A stretch of DNA of 64,000 nucleotides from Sandaracinus sp. (GCA_002699025.1 PABA01000112.1:1-64000), one strand, 5' to 3'. Shown: positions 21,993 through 30,954, counted from the stretch's first letter. Notes: generated by a model from the letters alone, not told the origin. Made by a program: numbers and translations.

Positions 21993-22567
21993 GCGGCTGG
22001 TCCTCCCCCTGGGCCCTGGCGACCGTGGCCCTCCTCGGCGCCGCGCTCCTCGCCGACGCCGCCCTCGGCAAGCGCTACGCCCGCGGCGACGGCGCCCGCG
22101 ACGGCGGCACGGCCCGCGCGCTCGTGGTCTCCCTGAACCTCAACCTGCTCGCGCTCTTCGCCCTGCCGGCCCTCGGCCTCGCCCAGCTCCCCGCCGCCCT
22201 CGCCGCGCCCCTCGCGCCCGTCGGCTTCGCCCTCGCGCTCGCCGGCGTCGCCCTCCGCTACGCCGCCATCTTCACGCTCGGCGAGCTCTTCACCTGGCGC
22301 GTCGCCATCCTCGAGGGCCACGCCATCGTCGACCGCGGCGTCTTCGGCGTGCTCCGCCACCCGAGCTACGCCGGCGGCATCGCGGCCATGCTCGGCGCCG
22401 CCCTCGCCTTCGGCTCCTGGGGCGCCCTCGCCCTCTTCACGGCGACGCACGTGCCCCTCCTCCTCCGCCGCATCCGCCTCGAGGAGCGCGCCCTCCTCGC
22501 CCACTTCGGCGACGCCTACCGCGCCTACATGGAGCGCACGGCCCGCCTCCTCCCGCACGTCTGGTGA
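21989..22567 (+). CDS. isoprenylcysteine carboxyl methyltransferase-like membrane protein
   Basis: This 192-residue protein has about five membrane helices and the ICMT/PEMT-type C-terminal signature: GVFGVLRHPSYAGGIAAML (the RHPxYxG cofactor loop), then EERALLAHFGDAYRAYMERT with the conserved E-x-x-L-x-x-x-F-G-x-x-Y pattern. These enzymes methylate carboxyl, lipid or other groups at the membrane surface using S-adenosylmethionine. The start overlaps the hydrolase stop (ATGA). In this cluster it could methylate the acyl product or its amino-acid head group. The substrate is inferred only from context. Confidence 0.85.
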   Translation: MSGWSSPWALATVALLGAALLADAALGKRYARGDGARDGGTARALVVSLNLNLLALFALPALGLAQLPAALAAPLAPVGFALALAGVALRYAAIFTLGELFTWRVAILEGHAIVDRGVFGVLRHPSYAGGIAAMLGAALAFGSWGALALFTATHVPLLLRRIRLEERALLAHFGDAYRAYMERTARLLPHVW

Positions 22568-22571
22568 GCCC

Positions 22572-23756
22572 ATGACGACCCGCCCCGACCCCGCCGCGCC
22601 CCTCTCGCGGAGCGCCTACCGCCGCGCCCTCGCGCCGGACCTCGATCTCCGCCCGCGCCCCGGCGACCGCCTGGTCGCGCTGCACCTCCTCGCGCACGTC
22701 GGCCTCGCCCTCGGACTCGGCGCGCTCGCCGCCGCGAAGGCCGCCACCTGGCCGCTCTGGGCGCTCGCCCTCCTGGCGCTACCGGCCGGCCACTCGCTCA
22801 TGGTCGCCGCCTTCGCCGCCCACGAGCTCGGCCACGGCGCGGCGCGCTTCCCGAAGCCCGTGCGCGCGCTCCTCGTGCAGCTCGGCTGGACCTTCGCGAT
22901 CTTCGCCACGCCGACCACGCAGCACCACGCGCACAACCAGCGCCACCACAAGCTGACGAACACGCCGCGCGATCCGGACCGGCGCCTCACCCTCGAGGAG
23001 CTCCGCGTCGCCAAGGCCGACGGCGTCGCCCCCTGGCTCTTCCCGAACGGCGCGCACCCCATCCCGGGCGCCCTCGTCGGCTTCGCCATGAGCGTCTTCG
23101 GCTACCACACGAGCCTCTTCTGGCACTCGGTCCTCCGCACGGGCGAGCTCTACGACCTCGAGCTCACGGACCGCGCCCGCCGCCGCGCCATCGCCGAGGC
23201 GTGCTTCAACGGCGGCGTCCAGCTCGCGCTCTTCGCCGCGAGCGGCTTCGCCGGCGGCATGGCCCTCTACCTCGCGCTCACCTACTGGGTCGGCGCGAGC
23301 CTCGCCGGCGCCTACATCGCCACCAACCACCTGCTCTGCGGCCTCAGCGACGAGGCCGAGCAGGACGAGCTCGCGGCCGGCGTCTCGCTCCGCATGCCCG
23401 AGTGGCTCGACCGGCTGCACCTCCGCTTCTCGCACCACGTCGAGCACCACCTCTTCCCCGGCGCCGCGCATGGAGCGCTCCCCGCGGTGCGCGCGGCCCT
23501 CGAGGCGCGCTTCCCCGAGCGCTTCCAGACGCTGACCTGGGGTGAAGCGCTCCGGCGCCTGCTCCGCGCGCCGCTCGCCGTCGCCGACAAGAACACGCTC
23601 GCCCACCCGGACGGGAGCGGCGCGCGCCGCGTGGACTTCCCCTCGCGGGACGAGGGCCCCTTCGAGCCGGCCCTCACGCCGACGCTGCTCCGGGCCCGCC
23701 GCGAAGCGGCGCGCGCGCCGGACGCGGAGCGCGAGCCCGAGCCGGAGGTCGCCTGA
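22572..23756 (+). CDS. membrane fatty-acid desaturase
   Basis: This 394-residue protein has the three histidine boxes of the membrane di-iron desaturase/hydroxylase family: HELGH at residues 84-88, HHAHNQRHH at 118-126 and HHVEHHLFPG in the last third. Membrane helices flank the boxes. The enzyme should desaturate or hydroxylate an acyl chain at the membrane with O2. It begins four bases after the methyltransferase stop and its own stop overlaps the next start. The third box with HHVEHH is the form seen in acyl-lipid desaturases. It is the strongest sign that the cluster handles a fatty-acyl group. Confidence 0.9.
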   Translation: MTTRPDPAAPLSRSAYRRALAPDLDLRPRPGDRLVALHLLAHVGLALGLGALAAAKAATWPLWALALLALPAGHSLMVAAFAAHELGHGAARFPKPVRALLVQLGWTFAIFATPTTQHHAHNQRHHKLTNTPRDPDRRLTLEELRVAKADGVAPWLFPNGAHPIPGALVGFAMSVFGYHTSLFWHSVLRTGELYDLELTDRARRRAIAEACFNGGVQLALFAASGFAGGMALYLALTYWVGASLAGAYIATNHLLCGLSDEAEQDELAAGVSLRMPEWLDRLHLRFSHHVEHHLFPGAAHGALPAVRAALEARFPERFQTLTWGEALRRLLRAPLAVADKNTLAHPDGSGARRVDFPSRDEGPFEPALTPTLLRARREAARAPDAEREPEPEVA

Positions 23757-24739
23757 TGCGTGGGCGACCGCATGCCGAGCGCGAGCTCGGAGCGGCGTCG
23801 CTTCGCCGCTGGCTCGGCCCGCTGCTCGCCGCCGCCGTCTGGGCGGCCTGGCTCCTCGGGCAGCGCGCCCTCGCCGTGGACGTGCCCTTCGCCGAGACCT
23901 GGCCGCTCGCCGTGGCGATGCTCTTCGGCTCGCTCGTCGCCGGCGCGACCAGCGAGGGCGGCGGCGCCATCGCCTTCCCGGTGATGACGCTCCTCTTCGC
24001 GATCCCGCCGGCCGTGGCGCGCGACTTCGGGCTGATGATCCAGAGCGTCGGCATGAGCGCGGCGGCGCTGGTGATCATCGCCCGCCGGACGCCCGTCGCC
24101 TGGCGCGCCATCGGCCTCGCCGCGCCCGCGGGCGCGCTCGGCCTCGCGCTCGGGCTCGCCTTCGTCGCCCCCCACGTCGGCGGCCCGGCCGTGAAGCTCT
24201 TCTTCTGCGCCCTCTGGGCCGCCTTCGCCGTCTCGCACTGGAAGATGGACCGCAGCGGCCCGCGCGACACCCGCGCCGGCGCCGGGACCCTCCTCCTCGC
24301 CGGGCTCGTCGGCGGCGTGGTCACGAGCCTGGTGGGCACGGGCCTCGACATCGTCGTCTTCTCCGTGCTGGTGCTCCGCCAAGGGGTCAGCGAGACGGTC
24401 GCGACGCCGACCTCGGTGGTGCTCATGGCCCTCGGCTCCCTCGCCGGCTTCGCGCTCCGCGGCGCGGCGCTCCCCGCGGAGGCCTGGGCCTACTGGTGGA
24501 CCTGCGTGCCGGTGGTGGTCGTCGGCGCGCCCCTCGGCGCGCGCCTCATCGAGGGGCGCTCGCGCGCGCTCGTCTCGCGCCTCCTCTACGGCTCGGTGGC
24601 GATCCAGCTCGTCGCCGCGCTCGTGCTCCTCCCGCTCACGCCGGGGCGCGTCGCCCTGGTGCTCGCGACCTTCGCCGCGGGCCTGGCGCTCTTCTTCGGC
24701 GTCGCCGCGCCGCGCCGCCTGGAGGCCGCCCATGGCTGA
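23756..24739 (+). CDS. TSUP (TauE/SafE-like) membrane transporter
   Basis: The 327-residue protein has about eight to nine membrane segments in two related halves, with the family's repeated motif AGATSEGGGAIAFPVMTL near residue 65 and GGVVTSLVGTGLDIVVF in the second half. TSUP proteins move sulfite, sulfonates and other small organic anions. The ATG overlaps the desaturase stop by one base and its 3' end overlaps the start of the MMPL gene by eight bases, so it belongs to the operon. It might move a small acid precursor or by-product. The substrate is unknown. Confidence 0.85.
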   Translation: MRGRPHAERELGAASLRRWLGPLLAAAVWAAWLLGQRALAVDVPFAETWPLAVAMLFGSLVAGATSEGGGAIAFPVMTLLFAIPPAVARDFGLMIQSVGMSAAALVIIARRTPVAWRAIGLAAPAGALGLALGLAFVAPHVGGPAVKLFFCALWAAFAVSHWKMDRSGPRDTRAGAGTLLLAGLVGGVVTSLVGTGLDIVVFSVLVLRQGVSETVATPTSVVLMALGSLAGFALRGAALPAEAWAYWWTCVPVVVVGAPLGARLIEGRSRALVSRLLYGSVAIQLVAALVLLPLTPGRVALVLATFAAGLALFFGVAAPRRLEAAHG

Positions 24740-27095
24740 GGCCTCGCCCCACTCGGGCCATGCGCCGCTCCGCTTCTTCCGCGCGCTCCTGGCGCGCCGC
24801 CGCCTGGCCTTCGCGCTCCACGCGCTCGTGCTCGGCCTCGCCGGCGCCTTCGCCAGCCAGGTGCGCCCGAACTACGACGCCAAGGGCTTCCTGCCGAGCT
24901 TCGACGCGCGGCGCCAGTCCTTCGAAGCGCACGCCGCGGCCTTCCCCGAGAGCGACCGGCAGGTGAGCGTCTTCCTGGGCGCGAGCACCGACGCGAACAC
25001 CGATGCGAACACCGCGCGGGACGGCCGCACCGCGCACGACGGCCGCTCCGAGCGCGCCGCCGCCCACGCCACCCTCGCCGAGGTCGCCGCGCTCCTCCGC
25101 GACGAGGGCCTGCTCGACGTGCGCTGGGCCGGCAACGTCGACGTGGCCGAGGCCGACCCGGACGACCCCTTCGCGGTGCGCGTCCACCCGCTCGGCGAGG
25201 ACGGCCTCGGCGCCCTCGACGCCTGGCGCGAGGACCCGCTCCTCGCCGGCCGCCTCTTCGACCGCGGCCTCGAGACCTTCGCCGTCCACGCGACCCTCCC
25301 GCCCGAGCGCGACACCCCCGAAGGCCAGCTCGCCCTCACGCACGCCCTCGAGGCCCGCCTCGCCCCGCTCCGCGCCGCCGGCCACGACCTCCGCCTCGCC
25401 GGCCTCCCCGTGCTCAAGGCGCGCGGCTTCGAGCTCGTCCAGGGCGACAGCGCCCGCTTCCTCGGCCTCGGCGTCCTCTTCGTCGCGCTCCTCCTCGGCC
25501 TCGCCCTCCGCCGCCTCCGCGACGTCTTCGTCGTGCTCGCGGGCCTGCTCCCGGCCTACGTCACCACCCTCGGCGTGATGGGCGCGACCGGCACCCCCAT
25601 CAGCGCGCTCACGAGCTTCATACCGCTCCTGGTGCTCGTCGTCGGCGTCTGCGACGCGCTCCACCTGATCGTCCACGTGCGCGAGAAGCGCGCCGCCGGC
25701 CTGCCGCGCCGCGAGGCCATCGCCCGCGCCTTCGCCGAGCTCTTCGAGAGCGCCCTCTTCACCTCCCTCACGACCGCCCTCGGCTTCCTCAGCCTCGTCG
25801 TCTCGGGCGTCGCCATCGTCGTCGAGCTCGCCCTCTTCACCTCCCTCGCCGTCGCCCTCGGCTTCGTCTTCACCGTCACGCTCCTGCCGCTCCTGCTCGA
25901 CCTCGGCCGCGAGCGCCCGGCACCCGAGGACGGCCCGCTCGAGGCCGCGCTCGATCGGATCGTCGATGGCGCGCGGCGCTTCGCCCGACGCCCCCACCCG
26001 CTCGCCCTCGCGGGCGCCTTCCTCCTGGCCGCCGCGTGCGTCGCCGGCGCCACGGGGCTCCGCGCGAACGGGACCATGATCGACGACGTCGACCCGGCGC
26101 ACCCGCTGATGCGCGACCTCGGCTGGCTCGAGGCGCGCGGCTTCGGCGTCCACGGGCTGCCCATCTGGATCCGCGGTGCGAGCGAGGACGAGCTGAAGGA
26201 CCCGGCCATGCTCGCCTGGATGGACGAGACGGCCGGCTGGCTACGCCGCCAGGAGCCCGTGCGCTCCGCCATCGCGCCGACCGATTTCATCCGTCAGGCG
26301 AAGCGCGCGCTCACCGGGGACGCATCCCTCCCGGCGACGCGCGAGGAGGCGGCGCAGCTCCTCCTGCTGGTGGAGATGGCCGACGACGGCTTCATGGACG
26401 AGGTGCTCCGCCGCACGCCGGACACCACACACGCGCAGCTCGTCGCGCAGGTGAGCGACCTCGGGAGCGCCCGCATGGCGCCCTTCTTCGACGCCCTCGA
26501 GGCGCGGCTCGCGGCGCACCCGCCTCCCCACGGCGAGGCCATCGCGACCGGGACGCTCCGCCTCGCGCACGTGGCGCTGGCGGACATCGTCGGCGGCTTC
26601 GGTGGGAGCCTCGCGCTGGCGGCGCTGCTGATCGTGCTGCTCATGGCCTGGCGCTTCCGCTCGCTCGCGCAGGGCCTGGTGGCGCTCGTGCCGAACGCGC
26701 TGCCGCTCGTGGCCCTGCTCGGCGTGATGCGGCTCGGCGGCTTCGACGTGAAGCCGTCGACCCTGCTCGTCTTCAGCGTCGCCTTCGGCGTGGCCGTGGA
26801 CGATACGATCCACCTCCTCGGCCGCGTGAGCGCGCTGCTCCGCGAGGGCCGGAGCGTGGACGAGGCCATCGACGCGGGCCTGCGGACGACCGGGCGGGCG
26901 CTCCTGCTCACGAGCGTCGTGCTCGGCGGCGGCTTCGCCGTGCTCCTCGCCTCCGACTTCCAGTTCCTCTTCCTCGTCGGCCTGATGACCGCCGTCGCCG
27001 TCGTCGTGGCGCTCCTCGCCGACCTCCTCGTGTACCCGGCGCTCCTCCGCTGGAGCCTCCGCCGCTCCCCCACCCCGAGCCCGGCCCCGGCCTGA
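24732..27095 (+). CDS. MMPL/RND-family lipid exporter
   Basis: This 787-residue protein has the classical two-half layout of MMPL/HpnN-type RND proteins: a membrane helix, a periplasmic domain (about residues 45-230), a bundle of helices with TPISALTSFIPLLVLVVGVCDAL, then a second helix, periplasmic domain and helix bundle with SVAFGVAVDDTIHLL. The SFIPLLVLVVGVCDAL and FGVAVDDTIH elements are the transmembrane proton-relay helices. Such exporters carry hydrophobic lipids out of the inner membrane. The next two genes encode an outer-membrane barrel and a LolA-like carrier, so the three probably form a route to the outer membrane. A GTGCCC array starts four bases after its stop. Confidence 0.9.
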   Translation: MAEASPHSGHAPLRFFRALLARRRLAFALHALVLGLAGAFASQVRPNYDAKGFLPSFDARRQSFEAHAAAFPESDRQVSVFLGASTDANTDANTARDGRTAHDGRSERAAAHATLAEVAALLRDEGLLDVRWAGNVDVAEADPDDPFAVRVHPLGEDGLGALDAWREDPLLAGRLFDRGLETFAVHATLPPERDTPEGQLALTHALEARLAPLRAAGHDLRLAGLPVLKARGFELVQGDSARFLGLGVLFVALLLGLALRRLRDVFVVLAGLLPAYVTTLGVMGATGTPISALTSFIPLLVLVVGVCDALHLIVHVREKRAAGLPRREAIARAFAELFESALFTSLTTALGFLSLVVSGVAIVVELALFTSLAVALGFVFTVTLLPLLLDLGRERPAPEDGPLEAALDRIVDGARRFARRPHPLALAGAFLLAAACVAGATGLRANGTMIDDVDPAHPLMRDLGWLEARGFGVHGLPIWIRGASEDELKDPAMLAWMDETAGWLRRQEPVRSAIAPTDFIRQAKRALTGDASLPATREEAAQLLLLVEMADDGFMDEVLRRTPDTTHAQLVAQVSDLGSARMAPFFDALEARLAAHPPPHGEAIATGTLRLAHVALADIVGGFGGSLALAALLIVLLMAWRFRSLAQGLVALVPNALPLVALLGVMRLGGFDVKPSTLLVFSVAFGVAVDDTIHLLGRVSALLREGRSVDEAIDAGLRTTGRALLLTSVVLGGGFAVLLASDFQFLFLVGLMTAVAVVVALLADLLVYPALLRWSLRRSPTPSPAPA

Positions 27096-27098
27096 AGA

Positions 27099-27126
27099 CC
27101 CGTGCCCGTGCCCATGCCCGTGCCCG
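27099..27126 (+). repeat. GTGCCC hexamer array after the MMPL stop
   Basis: About four and a half GTGCCC/ATGCCC units begin four bases after the MMPL stop codon. The annotated start of the next gene falls inside it, because GTG and ATG codons are part of the repeat. Similar arrays follow other stop codons in the window (30819-30852, 37457-37477, 56129-56162). Confidence 0.75.
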
Positions 27127-28895
27127 CAGAACGAAGCCCCCACCGGACGCCGACGCGGGCCTCCGATGCCCGGGCCGTGCGCCGCGCTCCGCGGCCCGTG
27201 CCCAGGCCTCGGCCCGCGCAACCGAGCGCCCGCCGGCCGCTGAGCCCGCCCGGTCGGGATGCGATCTGCCGCCCGCTCGCCGCGCTCCCCCTGACGCCGC
27301 TCGCCGCGCTCCCCCTCTCCGGCCTCCTCGCCCTCACCGCCCTGGCCCCAACGCGCGCCAACGCCCAGACCGCCGCCCGTCACGAGGCGGAGGCCGGCGC
27401 AGAGGCCGCCGAACCGCCCGGCGGCGCCGCCGACGACGCCGCCGGCTGGGCCACCTCGACCCCGGACGCCTCCGCCGAGGCCCCGGATTCGCCCGGCGGC
27501 GCCGCCGACGACGCAGCCGGCTGGGGCGCCCCCGCGCCGAGCTCCCCCAGCCCGAGCTCCGACGCACCGGACGAGCCCGCGTCGACCCCGAGCGCGAGCG
27601 ACCCCGCCCCGCCCGAGCTCCAGCTCCGCGGCCGCCTCGACCAGGCCACCCACCTCCGCCTGCGCGGCGCCGAGCTCACGCAGAGCCGCTTCGCCGCCGA
27701 GCTCCACCTCCGCCTCCGCACGCCCCACGCCCGCGTCGTCCTCGCCGGCCGCCTCGAGGTCGACCCGGCGGCCTGGCAGCGCGGCGTCGACCCGGCCACC
27801 CGCGAGGCCCACGGCTGGTGGCTCCGCCCCCTCGACGCCTTCCTCGAGGTCGGCGAAGGCGCCGTCTCCGTCCGCGTCGGCTGGCAGCGCCTGAGCTGGG
27901 GCGAGGCGACGCTCCTCCCGACCCTCCAGGTGGACCCGCAGGATCGGCGCACGCCCGGCCTGGCCTTCGACCACGCGCGCCCCATCCGCCGCCTCGCCAC
28001 GGCGCTGAGCTTCCGCGCGGGCCGTCACGACCTCGCCTTCACCGGCGTCCACGAGGCGCGCTTCGATCGGAAGGCCCCGCCCCTCGGCGCCTTCAGCCCC
28101 TTCCGCGCGCCCGCCCTCCGGGCGCTCGGGCCCCTCGCCGGCGCCGCCCTGAGCGCGGACGTGCGCTGGGAGGATCGGCCCCACCGCTGGGCCGGTCAGA
28201 GCCAGCAGCTCTACGTCCGCCACCGCTACCGCGGCCGCCGCGCCGAGCTCGCCCTCCACGCCGCGAGCCTCCTCGACCCGCTCGGCGTGGTGCGCCCGCC
28301 GAGCCCCGACGCGCTCGGGGACGCGCTCGCCGGCGCGCGCCTCGACCTCGTGCTCGCGCACCCGCGCTACACCTTCCTCGGCCTCGCCCTGCTCGTGCCC
28401 GCCGGCGACGCCGTGCTCTACGCCGAGCTCGCCACCGACGTGGAGCGCGAGGTGAACGTCGCCACCGAGAACGCCGGCCGCGCCGAGCTCGGGGCCGACG
28501 TCCGGACGCTCGTCCGCGGCACCCTCGGCCTCCGCTGGCAGACCGCGCGCGGCGCGCTCCTCGAGCTCGAGTACCAGCACGGGAGCGACCGCGACGCCCG
28601 CGGCCAGGCGCCCGCGCTCCTCCCCTTCTCCGCCCCCAGCCTCGCCGCCCGCTGGAGCCAGCGCTTCCTCCGGGATCGGCTCCGCGCCGAGCTCGCCCTC
28701 CTGCTGACCGGCGCGCGGCTCCGCGGCGGCGCCTTCCTCCGCGGCCAGCTCGCCTACCGCCCGGCCGACGGCCTCGAGCTCGCCCTCGGCGCCGCCGTCT
28801 TCCTCGAGGGCCGCGAGGCCTCCCTCCTCGAGGGCTTCGGCCGGGAGGACCGCCTCTTCCTCACCCTCGCCCACGACTTCGCGCTCGTCCGCTGA
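27102..28895 (+). CDS. outer-membrane beta-barrel protein, DUF1302-like, of the export module
   Basis: The longest frame starts at a GTG in the hexamer array (an ATG follows at 27114) and gives 597 residues. A long basic N-terminus precedes a hydrophobic signal core (PLAALPLSGLLALTALAPTR) and a cleavage-like RANAQ. An Ala/Asp/Pro linker carries the twice-repeated unit GGAADDAAGW. The rest is a beta-barrel pattern with SVRVGWQRLSWGEATLLPT, close to the GRQ-x-WGE-type phrase of DUF1302 porin-like proteins, and it ends in LFLTLAHDFALVR. DUF1302-type proteins often pair with RND lipid exporters. The start is uncertain because of the repeat, and a shorter product is possible. Confidence 0.75.
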   Translation: MPVPMPVPAERSPHRTPTRASDARAVRRAPRPVPRPRPAQPSARRPLSPPGRDAICRPLAALPLTPLAALPLSGLLALTALAPTRANAQTAARHEAEAGAEAAEPPGGAADDAAGWATSTPDASAEAPDSPGGAADDAAGWGAPAPSSPSPSSDAPDEPASTPSASDPAPPELQLRGRLDQATHLRLRGAELTQSRFAAELHLRLRTPHARVVLAGRLEVDPAAWQRGVDPATREAHGWWLRPLDAFLEVGEGAVSVRVGWQRLSWGEATLLPTLQVDPQDRRTPGLAFDHARPIRRLATALSFRAGRHDLAFTGVHEARFDRKAPPLGAFSPFRAPALRALGPLAGAALSADVRWEDRPHRWAGQSQQLYVRHRYRGRRAELALHAASLLDPLGVVRPPSPDALGDALAGARLDLVLAHPRYTFLGLALLVPAGDAVLYAELATDVEREVNVATENAGRAELGADVRTLVRGTLGLRWQTARGALLELEYQHGSDRDARGQAPALLPFSAPSLAARWSQRFLRDRLRAELALLLTGARLRGGAFLRGQLAYRPADGLELALGAAVFLEGREASLLEGFGREDRLFLTLAHDFALVR

Positions 28896-29117
28896 GCGCC
28901 CGCGCTCTTCTCCCCCCGCGCGCCACCGACCCCCGAGCGCCCCTCTTCCCCTTTCTCTTCTTCCCCTCACCCCGGCTTCCCGCGCGCCGCCGCGCTCCGC
29001 TCGCCGCCCATCCCGAACGGCACGCTTCCTTCTTCTCTTCTTCCTCTCTTCACGGCTTCCCGCTCGCCGCCGCCTCGCGTGCGCTCGCGAGCCCTCCCTC
29101 ACTCCCTTCCCTTCGCC
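28896..29117 (+). promoter_or_regulatory. pyrimidine-rich leader before the LolA-like gene
   Basis: The 222-base gap is strongly biased to C and T on the plus strand, with two long CT-only stretches (about 28962-28986 and 29028-29052) and further CT runs up to the start codon. No Shine-Dalgarno sequence precedes ATG 29118. A polypyrimidine leader could recruit ribosomal protein S1 or act in RNA processing; this is speculation. No gene is seen here. Confidence 0.4.
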
Positions 29118-29924
29118 ATGTCTTCCAGCCCCCTCCGCGTGGCCGCGCTGATCCTCTCGGCGCTGCTGCTCCTCCTCGCCTCCCGCGCCCTCTCCCAGCT
29201 CCCGGCGGACGCCGACGGCGCCGCCATCCTGCGCGCGCTCCACGACCGCGACGCCGGCGACCGGCTCCGCGCCGAGGTGCGCATGACCCTCACCGATGGC
29301 CGCGGCGCCCGGCGCGTCCGCGAGCTCGAGCTCGTCATGGCGCGCTTCGACGGAGGGCTCCGCACGCGCATGCGCTTCCGCCACCCCGCGGACGTGGCCG
29401 GCACGGCGCTCCTCACCATCGACCACGACGAGGGCGAGGACGAGCAGTGGCTCCACCTCCCCGCGCTCGGCCGGACGGCGCGCATCCGCGGCGGCGGCCG
29501 CGCCCGGAGCTTCCTCGGCTCCGACCTGAGCTTCGCCGACCTCAGCCGCCGCGAGCCCGGCGAGTGGATCGCGGAGGTCCGCGACCGGGACGCCACCGTC
29601 GACGGGACCCCCGCCTGGCACCTCGCGCTCCGCCCGCGCGACGCCGAGGTGCGCGAGGCGACCGGCTACGCCCGCGCCGAGCTCTGGGTCGCCAAGGAGA
29701 GCCTGCTGGTCCTGCGCAGCAAGGGCTGGATGGAGGGCGGCCACGTGAAGTACGTGATGGCCGAGGACGTCGCCCGCGTGGACGGCGTCTGGGTCGCCCG
29801 GCGCCTCGTCGCCCGCACCGTGCGCGCCGGCGAGGTGGAGTCGGAGACCGTGCTCGAACGCCGCGCCCTCCGCTTCGACGACCCGAGCGTGACCGAGGGG
29901 TTGTTCGTGCCCGCCGCGCTCTGA
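29118..29924 (+). CDS. LolA-like outer-membrane lipoprotein-sorting/lipid carrier protein
   Basis: This 268-residue protein has a signal peptide (ILSALLLLLASRALSQ) and then the pattern of the outer-membrane lipoprotein-sorting (LolA/LolB-fold) family that is encoded beside MMPL exporters: a beta sheet with DRLRAEVRMTLTD, ARIRGGGRARSFLGSDLSFADL, WHLALRPRD and WVAKESLLVLRSKGW. Proteins of this group carry hydrophobic cargo across the periplasm from an RND pump to the outer membrane. It is the last gene of the run and is followed directly by a 9-bp hairpin. Its cargo is presumably the product of the cluster (inference). Confidence 0.85.
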   Translation: MSSSPLRVAALILSALLLLLASRALSQLPADADGAAILRALHDRDAGDRLRAEVRMTLTDGRGARRVRELELVMARFDGGLRTRMRFRHPADVAGTALLTIDHDEGEDEQWLHLPALGRTARIRGGGRARSFLGSDLSFADLSRREPGEWIAEVRDRDATVDGTPAWHLALRPRDAEVREATGYARAELWVAKESLLVLRSKGWMEGGHVKYVMAEDVARVDGVWVARRLVARTVRAGEVESETVLERRALRFDDPSVTEGLFVPAAL

Positions 29925-29930
29925 GGGGAG

Positions 29931-29951
29931 ATCACGACCGAGGGTCGTGAT
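29931..29951 (+). terminator. 9-bp hairpin after the biosynthetic operon
   Basis: ATCACGACC, loop GAG, GGTCGTGAT forms a perfect 9-bp stem starting seven bases after the TGA at 29922-29924. No U-tract follows, so intrinsic termination would be atypical. The same stem, with small changes, follows the stop at 36865 and lies downstream of the stop at 37492. Confidence 0.6.
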
Positions 29952-29990
29952 GCCGTCCGCCGTCCGCCATCCGCCGTCCGGGTGGGGGCG
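29952..29990 (-). repeat. dispersed intergenic element, copy E (partial)
   Basis: After the hairpin come three CCGYCCGC-type units (GCCGTCCGCCGTCCGCCATC) and a G-rich stretch. The order hairpin, then CCGCCGTCCG, matches the copy at 36866-36960. The distal GCGTTCGCGGA part of the other copies is not clear here, so this is a shortened member. Confidence 0.5.
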
Positions 29991-30136
29991 GTCGACGGCA
30001 GCGGTTCATGCGCCTCGCGGAGAAGCGCGGGCCGCACGTCGGCGCCGGCGACGCACACGACCCGCCGAGCACGAGCAGGAGCACGAGCCACCTCCCGCGC
30101 GGGAGGTTCGGGGCGCGCCGGCGTATGCTCCCCGCG

Positions 30137-30802
30137 ATGCGTCGCTCCCTCACCTTCGGGCTCCTCTTCGTCCTCGCCTGCGGCGACGGGGGCGGCGGGG
30201 AGCGGGACGCCGGGGCCCTCGACGCGGCGCGGGTCGACGCCTCCGCGGAGGAAGACGCCAGCGTCAGGCTGGACGGCGGTGACGGCGGAGACGAGGACGG
30301 CGGCGCGCCGGACGCGAGCACCGGGCGCGATGGGGGCATCGCGCTCGATGGGGGCACCGGCGCGGACGCCGGCTCGCTCGACGCGGGGACGGACGCCGGC
30401 ATGGACGGCGGGCCCCGGGACAGCGGCCCCCCGGACAGCGGCCCGCCCGACAGCGGCCCCCCGGACAGCGGCCCCCCGGACAGCGGCCCGCCCGACAGCG
30501 GCCCGCCGGCGGAGCGCCGCTATCACGTGCACATCGACGTCGACAACTTCTGCAACATGGCGGTCGACCCGATGGAGATCACCATCCCCGCCGGCCAGAC
30601 CGCCTACTTCGACTGGCACAACCACAGCCGCGACTACCCGGTCGACGTGTGGATGAGCTACGGCGGCGGCTACCTCGACCTCGCCACCGGCGCGACCTGG
30701 GAGGAGCCCATCGGCCACTGCATCGGCCCCCGCGCCCGCACCGAGTACGCGGACATCTCGACCGCCTGCTCGGACCACCGCTTCCTGATCCGGTGCGAGT
30801 GA
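30137..30802 (+). CDS. putative lipoprotein with DSGPP repeats and a conserved-looking C-terminal domain
   Basis: ATG 30137 gives 221 residues. An upstream ATG at 30008 would add 43 residues before the signal and is less likely. MRRSLTFGLLFVLACGDGG is a lipoprotein signal with the cysteine at position 15. A long disordered Asp/Gly/Ala stretch follows, then six DSGPP units (DNA 30419-30510). The last 95 residues look folded and beta-rich (HVHIDVDNFCNMAVDPMEIT, YFDWHNHSRDYPVDVWMSY, GHCIGPRARTEYADIS) with several His and Cys. A cupredoxin-like or other metal-binding sandwich is possible but not proven. Repeats hold the domain away from the membrane surface, as in many myxobacterial lipoproteins. 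Confidence 0.75.
   Translation: MRRSLTFGLLFVLACGDGGGGERDAGALDAARVDASAEEDASVRLDGGDGGDEDGGAPDASTGRDGGIALDGGTGADAGSLDAGTDAGMDGGPRDSGPPDSGPPDSGPPDSGPPDSGPPDSGPPAERRYHVHIDVDNFCNMAVDPMEITIPAGQTAYFDWHNHSRDYPVDVWMSYGGGYLDLATGATWEEPIGHCIGPRARTEYADISTACSDHRFLIRCE
30419..30510 (+). repeat. DSGPP coding repeat, 15-base unit
   Basis: Six units of GACAGCGGCCCSCCS in frame encode DSGPP. Third positions vary between copies (CCCCCG versus CCGCCC), which points to some age and selection for the peptide rather than a recent expansion. Confidence 0.9.
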
Positions 30803-30818
30803 TCTCCGAACCCTTCGA

Positions 30819-30852
30819 CCCGTGCCCGTGCCCGTGCCCCTGCCCCTGCCCG
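30819..30852 (+). repeat. GTGCCC hexamer array after the lipoprotein gene
   Basis: The 34-base array consists of GTGCCC units passing into CTGCCC units and starts 17 bases after the stop. It is identical in 33 of 34 positions to the sense strand of the array after the SCO-like gene (56129-56162). Such conservation between distant sites suggests a copied element rather than independent slippage. Confidence 0.8.
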
Positions 30853-30954
30853 CAGCCCCAACGAGCAAAAAGCGGCCATCCCCACCCGACCCCCGAGGGT
30901 CACGCCCGCGCCAGCGGGTCCCGCGCCCCCAGCCCCCGTTCGACGCCCATCGCG

